DNA of 64,000 bases, taken from positions 1 through 64,000 of the forward strand of contig NZ_RQYZ01000005.1 of the NCBI RefSeq assembly GCF_003932855.1. The letters run 5' to 3'. Of the stretch, positions 53,954 through 64,000 are shown piece by piece (within the stretch, counting starts at the first letter, position 1; each line of letters starts with the position of its first letter). The DNA is from Tessaracoccus sp. OH4464_COT-324 (lineage in GTDB: Bacteria > Actinomycetota > Actinomycetes > Propionibacteriales > Propionibacteriaceae). The notes beneath the pieces are model-generated. The model was not told the origin of the DNA and did no database searches. It saw only the letters and a list, made by a program, of their open reading frames with translations. The position numbers and the translations under genes were made by a program.

Positions 53954-56334
53954 TGAGCGTTGACTCGACTGGGGAGGTCCTCAAGCCGGATCTCGTCACC
54001 CTGACCATCGACGGCGTCCCGGTCAGCGTGCCGAAGGGCACCCTCATCATTCGCGCCGCCGAGATGATCGGTACCAACATCCCGCGCTTCTGCGACCACC
54101 CGTTGCTTGACCCCGTCGGCGCCTGCCGGCAGTGCATGGTGGAGATTCCCGATGCCGGCAACGGCCGAGGATTCCCGAAGCCTCAGGCCTCGTGCACGAT
54201 GCCGGTGGCCGAGGGCATGGTGGTGAAGACGCAGGTCAGCTCCCCGGTGGCAGACAAGGCCCAGAAGGGCATCCTGGAGCTGCTGCTGATCAATCACCCG
54301 CTCGACTGCCCCATCTGCGACAAGGGCGGCGAGTGCCCGCTGCAGAACCAGGCCATGAGCCACGGGCACGCCGAGTCGCGCTACGGTGGACACAAGCGCA
54401 CATTCCCGAAGCCGGTGAACGTCTCCGCACAGATTCTGCTGGACCGGGAACGCTGCGTGCTCTGCGCTCGTTGTACACGCTTCTCCGAGCAGATCTCGGG
54501 CGATCCATTCATCACATTGGTGGAGCGCGGCGCGCTGCAACAGGTGGGGTTCTACGAGCAGGAGCCGTACGACTCCTACTTCTCGGGCAACGTCGTGCAG
54601 ATCTGCCCCGTGGGCGCGCTCACCTCGGCCGCCTACCGCTTCCAGGCACGGCCGTTCGACCTGGTATCCACCACCACCTCGTGTGAGCACTGTGCTTCGG
54701 GCTGTGAACTGCGCGTCGACCACCGCCACCACCAGGTGAAGCGACGCTTGGCGGGTTTCGATCCGAAGCTGAACGACGAGTGGAACTGCGACAAGGGCCG
54801 CTTCGCTTTCATGTACGCGCGCGAGGACCGTCTCATGCACCCGCTCGTGCGCCGCGACGGCACGCTGAAAGTGGCGTCGTGGCCGGAGGCCATTGACGCC
54901 GCCGTGGCCGGGCTGAAGAAAGCGGTCGGCGCGGTGGGCGTGCAGACCGGCGGTCGGCTGACCGTCGAGAACGCGTTCGGCTACGCTAGATTCGCGCGCG
55001 CTGTGTTGGGTACCAACAACATCGACTTCCGATCTCGGCCGCACTCGGCCGAGGAAGCTGACTTCCTGGCCGCCGCAGTCGCGGGCCGGGCCAGTGTGGG
55101 AGTAGCCGGAGTGGATCGCGCGAGCCACGTCGTGCTCGTCGCCTTCGAGCCCGAGGACGAGATGCCCGGGCTGTTCCTGCGGCTGCGCAAGAACGTGCGC
55201 AAACGCGGGCTGAAGGTCACCACCATCGCGCCGTTCGCCTCGCGTGGGACGGTTAAGTTGGGTGCCACCGTCGTCGCAGCCGCCCCCGGCGACGAGGTGT
55301 CGGCCCTCCAGGACCTGACCGGCCTGGACCCAGACACCGTGATCCTGGTCGGTGAGCGTGCTGCCACTCTGCCAGGCCTGCTGAGCGCGGTTGTGCAGGT
55401 GGCTGAGCGCACAGGCGCCAGTTTCGCTTGGCTGCCGCGTCGAGCCGGCGACAAGGGCGCGATCGACGCGGGCTGTCTGCCCGGCCTGCTGCCCGGCGGG
55501 CGGCTGGTGGCGGACGCCGAAGCTCGTGCCGACGTCGCAGCGGCCTGGGGAGTTCCCAACCTGCCAGCCGAGCCCGGTCTCGCTGCCGATGACCAGTTCC
55601 GCGCGGTGCTGACTGGCCGGCTCAAGGCCTTGGTTGTGGCGGGCGTCGAACCCGGCGACATGGGCAATCCCGACCTGGCGCTGCAAGCGCTGGAAGAAGC
55701 GGAGTTCGTCGTCAGCATCGAGCAGCGGCCGTCCGAGGTCACCGAGCGTGCCGACGTCGTGTTCCCTGCCGCGTTGGTGGAGGAACAGGCCGGACATTTC
55801 CGCAACTGGGAGGGCCGCGACCGCCGCGTCGCGATGGTCACTCGGGCCAACCACAGCCCGTTCACCGATCTGCGGATTCTCGCGGCACTGTCCGACGCGC
55901 TGGGCTCCGACCTGGGCATGCGCACGCCCACCGCAGCGTGGGCGGCCTTCCAAGAACTGATGGATTGGGAAGGGGCTCGGGCAGTTCCGCCGAATGCGGT
56001 CCCGGTCCCCAAACGTGAAGGCCTGTTGCTCGCCGGATGGCGTGAACTGCTCGACTATTCGCGCGGAAACGATAATGAGCCCGCGTTGCGAGCCACTGCA
56101 CGAAAGCCCATCTTGCGCGTCAACGAGCGCACGGCCGCCGAACTCGGCCTCGCCGAGGTTGCCCGGGTGTCGGCAGGCACCCGGGAGCTGGTGCTGCCCG
56201 TGGTGCTGACGCCGGACCTCGTCGACGGCGTGGTCTGGGCTCCGCTGAATCCCGGAGAGGACCGCTTGGCGGTCGTTCCGGGCACGCCCGTGACGGTGAG
56301 CGCCGTCACCTTCGAAGGGGGAGAGGACGAATGA
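53953..56334 (+). CDS. nuoG: NADH-quinone oxidoreductase subunit G
   Basis: 793 aa. N1b [2Fe-2S]: RFCDHPLLDPVGACRQCMVEI; the HxxC-type N5 and N4 clusters in LDCPICDKGGECPLQNQ and RCVLCARCTRFSEQ; N7-type cysteines in CEHCASGC and EWNCDKGRF. The molybdopterin-like C-terminal domain is degenerate, as usual. The nuoF stop and this ATG overlap by 1 nt. Confidence 0.96.
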   Translation: MSVDSTGEVLKPDLVTLTIDGVPVSVPKGTLIIRAAEMIGTNIPRFCDHPLLDPVGACRQCMVEIPDAGNGRGFPKPQASCTMPVAEGMVVKTQVSSPVADKAQKGILELLLINHPLDCPICDKGGECPLQNQAMSHGHAESRYGGHKRTFPKPVNVSAQILLDRERCVLCARCTRFSEQISGDPFITLVERGALQQVGFYEQEPYDSYFSGNVVQICPVGALTSAAYRFQARPFDLVSTTTSCEHCASGCELRVDHRHHQVKRRLAGFDPKLNDEWNCDKGRFAFMYAREDRLMHPLVRRDGTLKVASWPEAIDAAVAGLKKAVGAVGVQTGGRLTVENAFGYARFARAVLGTNNIDFRSRPHSAEEADFLAAAVAGRASVGVAGVDRASHVVLVAFEPEDEMPGLFLRLRKNVRKRGLKVTTIAPFASRGTVKLGATVVAAAPGDEVSALQDLTGLDPDTVILVGERAATLPGLLSAVVQVAERTGASFAWLPRRAGDKGAIDAGCLPGLLPGGRLVADAEARADVAAAWGVPNLPAEPGLAADDQFRAVLTGRLKALVVAGVEPGDMGNPDLALQALEEAEFVVSIEQRPSEVTERADVVFPAALVEEQAGHFRNWEGRDRRVAMVTRANHSPFTDLRILAALSDALGSDLGMRTPTAAWAAFQELMDWEGARAVPPNAVPVPKREGLLLAGWRELLDYSRGNDNEPALRATARKPILRVNERTAAELGLAEVARVSAGTRELVLPVVLTPDLVDGVVWAPLNPGEDRLAVVPGTPVTVSAVTFEGGEDE

Positions 56335-57674
56335 ACCCCATTTTCTTCCAGGATCCTTGGTGGCTCGTCCTAACCAAGGTGCTGGTGCTGTTCGTTCTGC
56401 TGCTGGTGTGGACGATCTTCAACGTGTGGTACGAACGCCGGCTCGTTGCGAAGATGCAGCATCGACTCGGCCCAATCATGAACGGCCCGTTCGGTCTGGG
56501 CCAGGCCGTGGCCGACGGTGCGAAACTCATCCTGAAGGAGGACTTCCGCCCCAAGAAGGCCGACAAGTTCATCTTCAACTTGGCGCCGATCTTGGCCGGC
56601 ATGGCGGCCTTCACCACCTGGACCGTGATGCCGCTCGGTGGCGAGGTGGAGATCTTCGGTGTTGCGACCCGTCTGCAGGTAACCGACCTGCCGGTGGCTG
56701 CGCTGTTCGTGATGGCGATCGCCTCGATCGGCATCTACGGGATCGTGCTAGCGGGCTGGGCTTCGTCGAACTCCTATTCCCTTTTGGGTTCGCTCCGCTC
56801 TACCGCGCAGATGATCTCCTATGAACTAGCGATGGGCTTGGCGATGGTCGGGGTATTCCTGCGTGCCAGCTCGATGTCTACCCACCAGATCGTCGAGGCA
56901 CAGAACGTGCCGATCCAGTTCGTCATGCCGTTCACAGGGCAGCCGCTGTTCGAGGGCCACAGCATCACCGGCTGGTACTGGTTCCTCCTGTTTCCGTGCT
57001 TCGTGGTGTATGCGATCGCGATGGTGGGCGAAACCAACCGCGCTCCGTTCGACCTGCCGGAATGTGAATCGGAGTTGGTTTCCGGTTACCTCACCGAATA
57101 CTCCGGCTTCCGCTACGCGATGTTCTTCCTTGCGGAGTACATCAACATGGCGACGGTATCCGCGATGTGCACGACGCTCTTCCTGGGCGGTTATTTGATG
57201 CCATGGCCGCTGAACATCATCCCCGGCTTCGACAACCCGTGGCTCGGCCCGATCGTGTTCATCATCAAGACACAGCTGGTGTTCTCGGTGTTCGTGTGGC
57301 TGCGCGGCACGCTGCCTCGCTTCCGCTACGACCAGTTCATGGGCCTGGGCTGGAAGTACCTGATCGAGATCGTGCTGGTGTACCTCGTTGCCGTGATGCT
57401 CTTCCCACAAGCTTCGGCGGCGCTGGGCGTGCTCACGGTGGTGGCCGTCGGCTTCCTGATCTCCATCAAACGCCGCACCGACCTAGGGGAGCTTGATCCT
57501 GAGGAGAAGGAGGCGCCCAAGGCGGTCGAGTCGGAGCCATTCGATCCATTCGCAGGTGGTTACCCAGTTCCGCCGCGGCCGGGGCAGAAGCTGCCGGAAC
57601 TGGCGGGCGTCGTGGCTGCCCAGAGCGAACCGCAGGCCGCTGAGGCCGACGCCGTCAAGGAGGAGGACGCCTGA
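56331..57674 (+). CDS. nuoH: NADH-quinone oxidoreductase subunit H
   Basis: 447 aa, with eight membrane helices and the quinone-site loops [32 protein letters not shown] and [20 protein letters not shown]. About 65 C-terminal residues after the last helix are acidic and Pro/Ala-rich ([20 protein letters not shown]...), beyond the core length of ~330-380. Overlaps nuoG by 4 nt and nuoI by 1 nt. Confidence 0.96.
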   Translation: MNPIFFQDPWWLVLTKVLVLFVLLLVWTIFNVWYERRLVAKMQHRLGPIMNGPFGLGQAVADGAKLILKEDFRPKKADKFIFNLAPILAGMAAFTTWTVMPLGGEVEIFGVATRLQVTDLPVAALFVMAIASIGIYGIVLAGWASSNSYSLLGSLRSTAQMISYELAMGLAMVGVFLRASSMSTHQIVEAQNVPIQFVMPFTGQPLFEGHSITGWYWFLLFPCFVVYAIAMVGETNRAPFDLPECESELVSGYLTEYSGFRYAMFFLAEYINMATVSAMCTTLFLGGYLMPWPLNIIPGFDNPWLGPIVFIIKTQLVFSVFVWLRGTLPRFRYDQFMGLGWKYLIEIVLVYLVAVMLFPQASAALGVLTVVAVGFLISIKRRTDLGELDPEEKEAPKAVESEPFDPFAGGYPVPPRPGQKLPELAGVVAAQSEPQAAEADAVKEEDA

Positions 57675-58231
57675 TGGGTTTCCTGCAAGAGTGGGCCGGT
57701 TTCGGCATCACGTTTGAAACGATGTTCCGCAAGACCTTCACCCAGGGTTACCCCCACAAGAAGGGGGAAGAGAAGGTCACGATGCCCCGTTTCCATGGGC
57801 GTCACCAGCTGAATCGGTGGCCGGACGGCCTGGAGAAGTGCGTCGGCTGTGAGTTGTGCGCGTGGGCATGCCCCGCGGACGCGATCTATGTCGAGGGCGC
57901 GGACAACACCGACGAGAACCGCTTCTCACCCGGTGAACGGTTCGGTCACGTCTACCAGATCAACTATCTGCGCTGCATTTTCTGCGGTATGTGCATTGAG
58001 GCTTGCCCCACCCGGGCGCTGACGATGACGAACGAGTTCAAGATCGCGGACACCACGCGGGAAAAGCTCATTTACACCAAGAACGAACTCCTGGCACCGC
58101 TGCTGCCGGGAATGGAGCAGCCGCCGCATCCTCGCCGTCTGGGCCCGGACGAGGACGACTACTTCCTCGGACTGCCGCCCACCGGTGAGCCCGACACGCG
58201 CAGCGCCGCAAAGTCAGGAGTGTCCGAATGA
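57674..58231 (+). CDS. nuoI: NADH-quinone oxidoreductase subunit I
   Basis: 185 aa. It holds two [4Fe-4S] clusters (N6a, N6b) in [18 protein letters not shown] and [16 protein letters not shown]. The N-terminal helix contacts the membrane arm. Overlaps nuoJ by 4 nt. Confidence 0.97.
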   Translation: MGFLQEWAGFGITFETMFRKTFTQGYPHKKGEEKVTMPRFHGRHQLNRWPDGLEKCVGCELCAWACPADAIYVEGADNTDENRFSPGERFGHVYQINYLRCIFCGMCIEACPTRALTMTNEFKIADTTREKLIYTKNELLAPLLPGMEQPPHPRRLGPDEDDYFLGLPPTGEPDTRSAAKSGVSE

Positions 58232-59040
58232 TGAACGTTGCGCTACTCGCTGCCAGCGACGTTGCCTTCTGGGTTGCAGCGCCGGTGATGGTGTTCTGCG
58301 CGCTGGCTTTCCTCATCTCGCGTCGGCCGGTGCATTCCGCCGTATACATGGCGGGAGTGATGATCGGTCTCGCTGTGTTGTTCGCGGCACAGGACGCCCC
58401 CTTCCTGTTTGTCGCGCAGATCATCGTCTACACCGGCGCGATCCTCATGATGTTCCTGTTCGTCGTGATGCTCATCGGTGTCCAGTCGACGGATTCTGTC
58501 GTCGAGACGATCAAGGGTCACCGGGTGGCTGCGATCCTGGCGGCGCTCGGGGTCGGGTCGTTGCTGGTGTTGGGTGTGGGGCAGCTGGCCCAGTTCGGCC
58601 AGCCTGCAGGCCTGGCGACGGCGAACGCCGAGGGCAACGTCGAGACACTCGCCAAGATCGTCTTCCACGACTACTTCCTGGCCTTCGAGGTGTCGGCCGC
58701 TTTGCTGATCACCGCCGCGGTCGGCGCGCTGCTACTTACGCACAGCGACGAGTTGCGGCGCAAGCTCACCCAGCGGGAGAAGGCACAGGAGCGGACCCGC
58801 GCCTACGCCGAGGACGGAGTGCATCCCGGAACCGCCCCCAACTCGGGTGTGTTCGCCCGGCACAACGCCATCTCGGTGCCTGCGCTGCTGCCGGATGGCT
58901 CAGTGGCCGAGACATCGCTGTCCCGGACTCTGCTCGATCGCGGAGTGGCCGTCGACGTGGAACAGCTGCGCGGCCCTGCGGTCGAGAGCCTCGCCGCGAT
59001 CGAAGCATCCCGTGCGCAAGCCGAAGGAGTTGAGGAATGA
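58228..59040 (+). CDS. nuoJ: NADH-quinone oxidoreductase subunit J
   Basis: 270 aa, five membrane helices in the first ~180 residues ([26 protein letters not shown] is the pi-bulge region). The C-terminal ~90 residues are hydrophilic ([44 protein letters not shown]), as known from actinobacterial NuoJ. Overlaps nuoK by 4 nt. Confidence 0.95.
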   Translation: MMNVALLAASDVAFWVAAPVMVFCALAFLISRRPVHSAVYMAGVMIGLAVLFAAQDAPFLFVAQIIVYTGAILMMFLFVVMLIGVQSTDSVVETIKGHRVAAILAALGVGSLLVLGVGQLAQFGQPAGLATANAEGNVETLAKIVFHDYFLAFEVSAALLITAAVGALLLTHSDELRRKLTQREKAQERTRAYAEDGVHPGTAPNSGVFARHNAISVPALLPDGSVAETSLSRTLLDRGVAVDVEQLRGPAVESLAAIEASRAQAEGVEE

Positions 59041-59336
59041 CCACTTCCGCTCTGCTCGTACTGTCCGCCATCCTGTTCACGGTGGGTGTCGCGGGTTTCC
59101 TCCTGCGCCGCAACGCGATCATCGCCTTCATGTCCGTGGAGCTGATGCTGAACGCGACGAACCTGGCCTTTGTCGCGTTCGCGCGCCAACATGGCAACCT
59201 TGAGGGGCAGATGGCTGCCTTCTTCGTGATGGTTGTCGCAGCGGCCGAGGTCGTGGTGGGCCTCGCCATCATCGTTGCCGTCTACAGGGCACGTCGCTCG
59301 GCTTCGGTCGACGACGCGAGCCTGATGAAGTTCTAA
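59037..59336 (+). CDS. nuoK: NADH-quinone oxidoreductase subunit K
   Basis: 99 aa, three membrane helices. Proton-path glutamates in [18 protein letters not shown] and [15 protein letters not shown] are conserved. 10 nt separate it from nuoL. Confidence 0.97.
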   Translation: MTTSALLVLSAILFTVGVAGFLLRRNAIIAFMSVELMLNATNLAFVAFARQHGNLEGQMAAFFVMVVAAAEVVVGLAIIVAVYRARRSASVDDASLMKF

Positions 59337-59346
59337 GGGGCCGTAC

Positions 59347-61239
59347 GTGTTTGCTCTAGAAACCATTCCGACGGAGGCGGCGGCCGGCCTGTTCGCGCTC
59401 GCTCCGCTGATGATCGCGATCCCGCTCTGCACCGCGCTGCTGCTCCTCCTACTGGGCAAGTACTCGGACGCGTGGGGCCACCTGCTGGCCACCGTCGCGC
59501 CGATCGCATCCTTCGTCATCGGGCTGCTGCTGTTCCTGCAGATGCTGGGCGATCCGAAACCGGTGAACATCTCCGTCTACGAGTGGCTGGCCACCGGAAA
59601 CTGGTCGGTCAGCATCGGGCTGCTCGTGGATCAGTTGTCGATCCTGTTCGTGCTACTGATCACCGGCGTGGGATCCCTCATCCACGTCTACTCGATCGGC
59701 TATATGTCTCACGACGAACGGCGTAGGCGTTTCTTCGCCTACCTGAACCTCTTCATCGCCGCGATGCTCACGCTGGTCCTGGCGAACAACTACCTGGTGC
59801 TGTTTGTTGGCTGGGAAGGTGTCGGCCTGGCGTCGTTCTTGCTTATCTCGTTTTGGGCACACAAGGACTCGGCGGCCGCAGCCGGCAACAAGGCGTTCAT
59901 TGTCAACCGGGTGGGCGACCTGGGGCTGGCTACCGCAATGTTCACGATGTTCAGCCTGATCGGTTCGGTCAACTTCACGGACGTCAGCGCGGTAGCCCCG
60001 CAACTGGGTGGCTGGGCGACGCTGATTGGTTGTCTGCTGCTGCTGGCGGCATGCGGCAAGTCTGCGCAGGTTCCGCTCCAGTCCTGGCTGCTGGACGCGA
60101 TGGAGGGCCCGACCCCGGTTTCCGCGCTCATCCACGCGGCGACGATGGTCACCGCCGGCGTCTACCTCGTCATCCGCTCCAACGCGATTTATGCACAGTC
60201 GCCGGAGGCGACGCTGGCCGTGGCCATCGTCGGCACGGTGACGCTGCTCGCGGGCGCCTGGATTGGTTCCTGCAAGGACGACATCAAGAAGGTGCTGGCC
60301 GGTTCGACGATGTCTCAGATCGGCTACATGATGCTCGCGGCGGGACTCGGCCCGGTCGGCGCAGCCTTCGCTATTTTCCACCTGATCACGCATGGTTTCT
60401 TCAAAGCCAACATGTTCCTCGGCGCCGGTTCCGTGATGCACGGCATGAACGACGACGTGAACATGCGCAACTTTGGTGCGCTCGCCGCGCCGATGCGGAT
60501 CACCTTCCTCACGTTCGCGGCGGGTTACCTGGCGATCATCGGTTTCCCCTTCACCGCGGGCTTCTATTCGAAGGACCACATCATCGAGGCCGCATTCCAC
60601 GAGAGCACCACGCTTGGTGTACTGGCTCTGATCGGCGCGGGGGTGACAGCGTTCTACATGACCAGGCTCATGATGATGACCTTCATCACCAAGAAGCGCT
60701 GGAAGGAGGGCGTCCACCCGCACGAATCGCCGCTGACCATGACGGTTCCGCTTGTGGTGCTGGCTGTGGCGTCGCTGGTGGCAGGCCTGGCCATGAACGG
60801 CTGGATCCAGGACTGGCTGGTGGTGCCCACCGGGCACGAGGTGCACGCCACCGGCCTGCTGCACATCACCGGGATTGGTTGGCTGACGATGGCCGTCGTC
60901 GCCGCAGGTGTGGCCGTTGGCTACCTGGCGTTCCGTGATGTCGCCCGGGACGAGCCCAAGACGAGGAACGTACTTGTTCTCGCTGGCCGCAACGATCTGT
61001 TCGGCGACGCCATCAACGAGCACGCAATCATCCGTCCCACCAAGGATTTGGCCGCTGGCCTTGCTTGGTTTGATCGAACCACTCTCGACGGGCTGCCGGA
61101 AGGCGGCGCGGTCGTCGCGGCTGGGTTGGGCAACTTCCTGCGCCGAGGCCTGAACGGCTACTCGCGCAGCTACGGGCTCACCCTCGTCGTCGGCGTGCTG
61201 GCGCTGGCGCTGGTGGTCATTCTGGGTCAGCTGGGCTAA
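59347..61239 (+). CDS. nuoL: NADH-quinone oxidoreductase subunit L
   Basis: 630 aa, antiporter-like distal proton pump subunit with about 16 membrane helices and the long lateral helix at the C-terminus. Key regions: VGWEGVGLASFLLISFWA with the pump Glu, GKSAQVPLQSWLLDAMEGPTPVSALIHAATMVTAG and GFPFTAGFYSKDHIIE. GTG start. Confidence 0.96.
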   Translation: MFALETIPTEAAAGLFALAPLMIAIPLCTALLLLLLGKYSDAWGHLLATVAPIASFVIGLLLFLQMLGDPKPVNISVYEWLATGNWSVSIGLLVDQLSILFVLLITGVGSLIHVYSIGYMSHDERRRRFFAYLNLFIAAMLTLVLANNYLVLFVGWEGVGLASFLLISFWAHKDSAAAAGNKAFIVNRVGDLGLATAMFTMFSLIGSVNFTDVSAVAPQLGGWATLIGCLLLLAACGKSAQVPLQSWLLDAMEGPTPVSALIHAATMVTAGVYLVIRSNAIYAQSPEATLAVAIVGTVTLLAGAWIGSCKDDIKKVLAGSTMSQIGYMMLAAGLGPVGAAFAIFHLITHGFFKANMFLGAGSVMHGMNDDVNMRNFGALAAPMRITFLTFAAGYLAIIGFPFTAGFYSKDHIIEAAFHESTTLGVLALIGAGVTAFYMTRLMMMTFITKKRWKEGVHPHESPLTMTVPLVVLAVASLVAGLAMNGWIQDWLVVPTGHEVHATGLLHITGIGWLTMAVVAAGVAVGYLAFRDVARDEPKTRNVLVLAGRNDLFGDAINEHAIIRPTKDLAAGLAWFDRTTLDGLPEGGAVVAAGLGNFLRRGLNGYSRSYGLTLVVGVLALALVVILGQLG

Positions 61240-61253
61240 GGAGTAATAGAGAC

Positions 61254-62762
61254 ATGTTGTTGACCATTCTCGCCCTACTGCCGATTGTGGGGGCCGCCGT
61301 CGTCGCCCTGCTCAAGGGCAACGTGGCGAAACTTGTTGGCCTTGGATTCGCGCTGACGACGCTGGTGTTCGGCGGGACCGTGGCGGTGCTCAGCTTCTCG
61401 GGTGTCACTTCGCTGGCCATATCGGTGCCGTGGATTCGTCCGATCGGCGCCTACTATGCGCTCGACATGATGCCGATGGATGCCGTCCTGGTGCTCCTCA
61501 CCGTGATCCTGCTGCCGGTGGTGCTGCTTGCGGAGTGGCGCATCGACGATCGCCCCGATATCCGGGGGACCGCGGCCGGGTTCTTCTCGCTGGCGCTGCT
61601 GATGCAAGGCCTGGCACTGTTCGTGTTCCTCGCGGGCGATCTGTTGCTGTTTTACCTCGCGTTCGAGGCCACCCTGATCCCGGTCTACTTCATGATCGGT
61701 CGCTTCGGCGGCACGGGCAGGCGCCGGGCGGCGATCAAGTTCCTGCTGTACTCGCTGGCCGGGGGCCTGGTGCTGCTGGTGGGCGTCGTCGGGCTGTACG
61801 CGTCGTCGGTGTCCGCTGGTAAGCCGAGCATGCTGATCGGTGACCTGGCGGCGCTGTCGCTGGATCCCACCACAGCGAACCTCCTCTTCGTGGCGGTCTT
61901 CTTCGCCTTTGCGGTCAAGGCTCCTCTGGTGGGGCTGCATAGCTGGCTGCCGGACACCGCAGCGGCCGCGACGAGCGGCACATCGACGCTGCTGGTCGGC
62001 ATCCTCGACAAGATCGGCACCTTCGGCCTGATCAAGATCTGCCTAGTGATTTTCCCAGGGTCCATGCAGTGGGCCGCGCCGGTGGTGCTGGTGTGGGCGG
62101 TGGTGTCGATGTTCTACGGCGCGCTGATGGCTTTCCAGTCGAAGGACATGCTCCGGCTGGTGAGTTACACGTCGATCAGCCACTTCGGGTTCATGGTTCT
62201 CGGCATCTTCGCGTTGACCACCCAGTCCATGACCGGGTCGATCTTCTACATGCTGAACCACGGATTCTCCACCGCCGCTCTGTTCCTGATGGTGGGCTTC
62301 CTGGTGGCCCGTCGCGGCTCGGCCGATATCAACGCCTTCGGCGGTGTGCAGAAGGTAGCGCCGGTGCTGGCCGGGTTCTTCCTGCTGTCCGGTTTGTCTG
62401 CGCTGGCTCTGCCAGGTATGGCTAGCTTCGTGTCCGAGTTCCTGGTGATGGCCGGCTCCTTCCAGCGATACCCGGCGCACGTCGCTGTGATCGCGCTTGG
62501 CATGGTGCTGGCGGCCGTGTACGTCCTGCGTTTGTACAAGACGACGATGACCGGACCGGTGACCGAACAGGTCGAGGAACACATCAAACACGACCTCAGC
62601 CTGCGGGAGCGGGCTGCGGTCTTCCCGTTGATCGTGCTGTTGCTGATTCTCGGTTTCGTTCCGAAGCCCGCGCTGAGCATCATTGACAGTGCTTCCCAGG
62701 GCTTCCTCTCCGTCGCTGGTGTGACGGATCCCACCCCGCAGCTGAAGGAAGGCGGACGATGA
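61254..62762 (+). CDS. nuoM: NADH-quinone oxidoreductase subunit M
   Basis: 502 aa, antiporter-like membrane subunit. YLAFEATLIPVYFMIGRFGG holds the pump Glu; KAPLVGLHSWLPDTAAAATSGTSTLLVGILDKIGTFG and SYTSISHFGFMVLGIF are typical of actinobacterial NuoM. Overlaps nuoN by 4 nt. Confidence 0.96.
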   Translation: MLLTILALLPIVGAAVVALLKGNVAKLVGLGFALTTLVFGGTVAVLSFSGVTSLAISVPWIRPIGAYYALDMMPMDAVLVLLTVILLPVVLLAEWRIDDRPDIRGTAAGFFSLALLMQGLALFVFLAGDLLLFYLAFEATLIPVYFMIGRFGGTGRRRAAIKFLLYSLAGGLVLLVGVVGLYASSVSAGKPSMLIGDLAALSLDPTTANLLFVAVFFAFAVKAPLVGLHSWLPDTAAAATSGTSTLLVGILDKIGTFGLIKICLVIFPGSMQWAAPVVLVWAVVSMFYGALMAFQSKDMLRLVSYTSISHFGFMVLGIFALTTQSMTGSIFYMLNHGFSTAALFLMVGFLVARRGSADINAFGGVQKVAPVLAGFFLLSGLSALALPGMASFVSEFLVMAGSFQRYPAHVAVIALGMVLAAVYVLRLYKTTMTGPVTEQVEEHIKHDLSLRERAAVFPLIVLLLILGFVPKPALSIIDSASQGFLSVAGVTDPTPQLKEGGR

Positions 62763-64000
62763 GCAACGTCTTGGAGATTCTGGCCCCCACCGTCGAGTGG
62801 TTGCCCCTGGCTCCGCTCATGATCGTGTTCGGGGGAGCGGTGATCGGCGTGCTCGTCGAAGCTTTTGTGCCCCGCAGCGTGCGCTATACCGTGCAGACCG
62901 CGCTGACGCTGTTGACCCTGATCAGCGCCGTCGGCGCACTCGCCTATTCTGCGGTCGACTTCAAGGCCCAGCTGTTGGCGATGAACTCGGTGTCGTTCGA
63001 CGGGCCCACCGCACTGTTCTGGGCGATGCTGCTGATCTTCGGGCTGTGTGGCCTGGCGTTGTTCGCGGAGCGTGGCGTGGCCGAGGGGCGTTCCGCGTTC
63101 GCTGCGGCAGCCAGCAGCGTCCCGGGCTCCCCGCTGGAGCGGAAGGCTGAGGAGGAGGGCCGCGAGCACACGGAGGTGTTCCCGCTGCTGCTGTTCTCGC
63201 TGCTCGGCATGATGCTTTTCGTCTCCTCGAACGACCTGATCCTGCTGTTCGTGGCGCTCGAAGTGTTCTCGCTGCCGCTCTACCTGCTGTCCTCCATGGC
63301 GCGTCGTCGCAGGTTGCTGTCGCAGGAGGCGGGCCTGAAGTACTTCCTGCTGGGCGCCTTGGCCTCGGGTTTCTTCCTCTATGGTGTCGCCATGCTCTAC
63401 GGCTACTCGGGTGGCCTGAAGCTGACCAGCGTGGCTGCGGCGCTCGACTTGGGTGCGCCAAACTACGGTCTGCTGCTGTTTGGCCTGGTCCTGGTGGCCG
63501 TCGGGCTGCTGTTCAAGGTCGGCGCGGTGCCGTTCCACGCCTGGACCCCCGATGTCTACATGGGCGCGCCCACCCCGGTGACGGGCTTCATGGCCATCGC
63601 CACGAAGACTGCCGCCGTCGCGGCGCTTCTGCGCGTTTTCTTTGTTGCGCTGGGCGGGGCCGAGTGGGATTGGCAGCCGGTGTTTGCGGTCGTCGCTGTG
63701 GCGAGCATGCTGTTTGGTGCGACGGCCGCGCTTTGGCAAAGCGATATCAAGCGCCTGCTCGCCTACTCGGCGATCACGCACGCCGGATTCATTCTGGTGG
63801 GCGTGGTTGGTGCCGTCCAGGCTGGTCCGGAGATCTACGTTTCGACGGTGGCTTCAGCGGCGTTCTACCTGCTCACCTACGGCGTGGCCACGCTGGGCGC
63901 TTTTGCGCTGCTGATGACCGTGCGCCGTTCCGGGGGAGAGGCCACGAACATCGACGATTGGCGCGGCCTGGGCCGGACCAACCCGGTTACGGCGGGGATC
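62759..64000 (+). CDS. nuoN: NADH-quinone oxidoreductase subunit N, 3' end outside the window
   Basis: The ATG at 62759 overlaps the nuoM stop (ATGA). 414 codons are open to the window edge. Antiporter-like subunit: LLFVALEVFSLPLYLLSSM with the pump Glu, KVGAVPFHAWTPDVYMGAPTPVTGFMAIATKTAA and KRLLAYSAITHAGFI. A hydrophilic insertion after the third helix (about residues 108-135, SSVPGSPLERKAEEEGREHT) lies between core helices; similar inserts are known in actinobacterial NuoN. Confidence 0.96.
   Translation, partial: MSNVLEILAPTVEWLPLAPLMIVFGGAVIGVLVEAFVPRSVRYTVQTALTLLTLISAVGALAYSAVDFKAQLLAMNSVSFDGPTALFWAMLLIFGLCGLALFAERGVAEGRSAFAAAASSVPGSPLERKAEEEGREHTEVFPLLLFSLLGMMLFVSSNDLILLFVALEVFSLPLYLLSSMARRRRLLSQEAGLKYFLLGALASGFFLYGVAMLYGYSGGLKLTSVAAALDLGAPNYGLLLFGLVLVAVGLLFKVGAVPFHAWTPDVYMGAPTPVTGFMAIATKTAAVAALLRVFFVALGGAEWDWQPVFAVVAVASMLFGATAALWQSDIKRLLAYSAITHAGFILVGVVGAVQAGPEIYVSTVASAAFYLLTYGVATLGAFALLMTVRRSGGEATNIDDWRGLGRTNPVTAGI

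Noticed and set aside
53911-55953. 680-codon open frame antisense to nuoG
   Set aside because: Long antisense frames are expected in GC-rich genes. nuoG has all cluster cysteines, and the antisense product has no recognisable motif.
62246-63781. 511-codon open frame antisense to nuoM/nuoN
   Set aside because: Shadow of two clear complex I genes; its His/Gln/Arg-rich translation has low complexity.

Overview
The window is high-GC DNA from an actinobacterium. The evidence is a monomeric NADP isocitrate dehydrogenase, a DUF3073 protein, short MenE and MenJ-type enzymes of menaquinone synthesis, a full 14-gene nuo operon, type VII secretion-like proteins, and many genes whose -10 box lies 6-7 nt before the start codon (leaderless transcripts). 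A Propionibacteriaceae-like genus is plausible, but this is inference from gene content; no rRNA is present.

Region 1 (1-15.9 kb) is a xylan-use island. It opens with the C-terminal end of a secreted SdrD B-like repeat protein. Then come a ROK-type repressor divergent from xylA-xylB, a minus-strand operon (solute-binding lipoprotein, two sugar permeases, GH3 beta-xylosidase, CE4-like deacetylase), a LacI-type regulator, a cytoplasmic GH10 enzyme, and a secreted protein with two complete GH10 domains. Together they form one route: extracellular xylan cleavage, ABC uptake of xylo-oligosaccharides, intracellular trimming and deacetylation, then xylose to xylulose 5-phosphate. Candidate operators were found near four of the promoters.

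Region 2 (16-20 kb) is the least ordinary part. It holds a DUF952 protein and a three-gene module: a leaderless small HTH protein, a Clp N-domain/SRPBCC fusion, and a cytoplasmic trypsin-like protease fused to a DNA/RNA non-specific endonuclease. The last has catalytic residues of both enzymes and is my best candidate for an undescribed, possibly defensive, system.

Region 3 (20-31 kb) has icd, DUF3073/hydrolase/AEC transporter, a lipoprotein, a four-gene type VII-secretion-like cargo operon without secretion core genes, tRNA-Glu/Asp/Phe with promoter and terminator, an SH3b peptidoglycan hydrolase with a structured leader, and tRNA-Lys.

Region 4 (31-37 kb) has a patatin-like protein divergent from a CDF transporter, and a minus-strand set of DhaL, sugar nucleotidyltransferase and GHMP kinase.

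Region 5 (37-49 kb) is menaquinone synthesis: menE-menA-menC overlapping, menD, menG with a RecB-like nuclease, menF and menJ, with an ABC exporter pair between. MenB and the hydrolase steps are not in the window.

Region 6 (49-64 kb) is nuoA to nuoN, with most genes overlapping by 1-4 nt; nuoN runs off the end. Supply of menaquinone and its main reducer, complex I, are thus adjacent.
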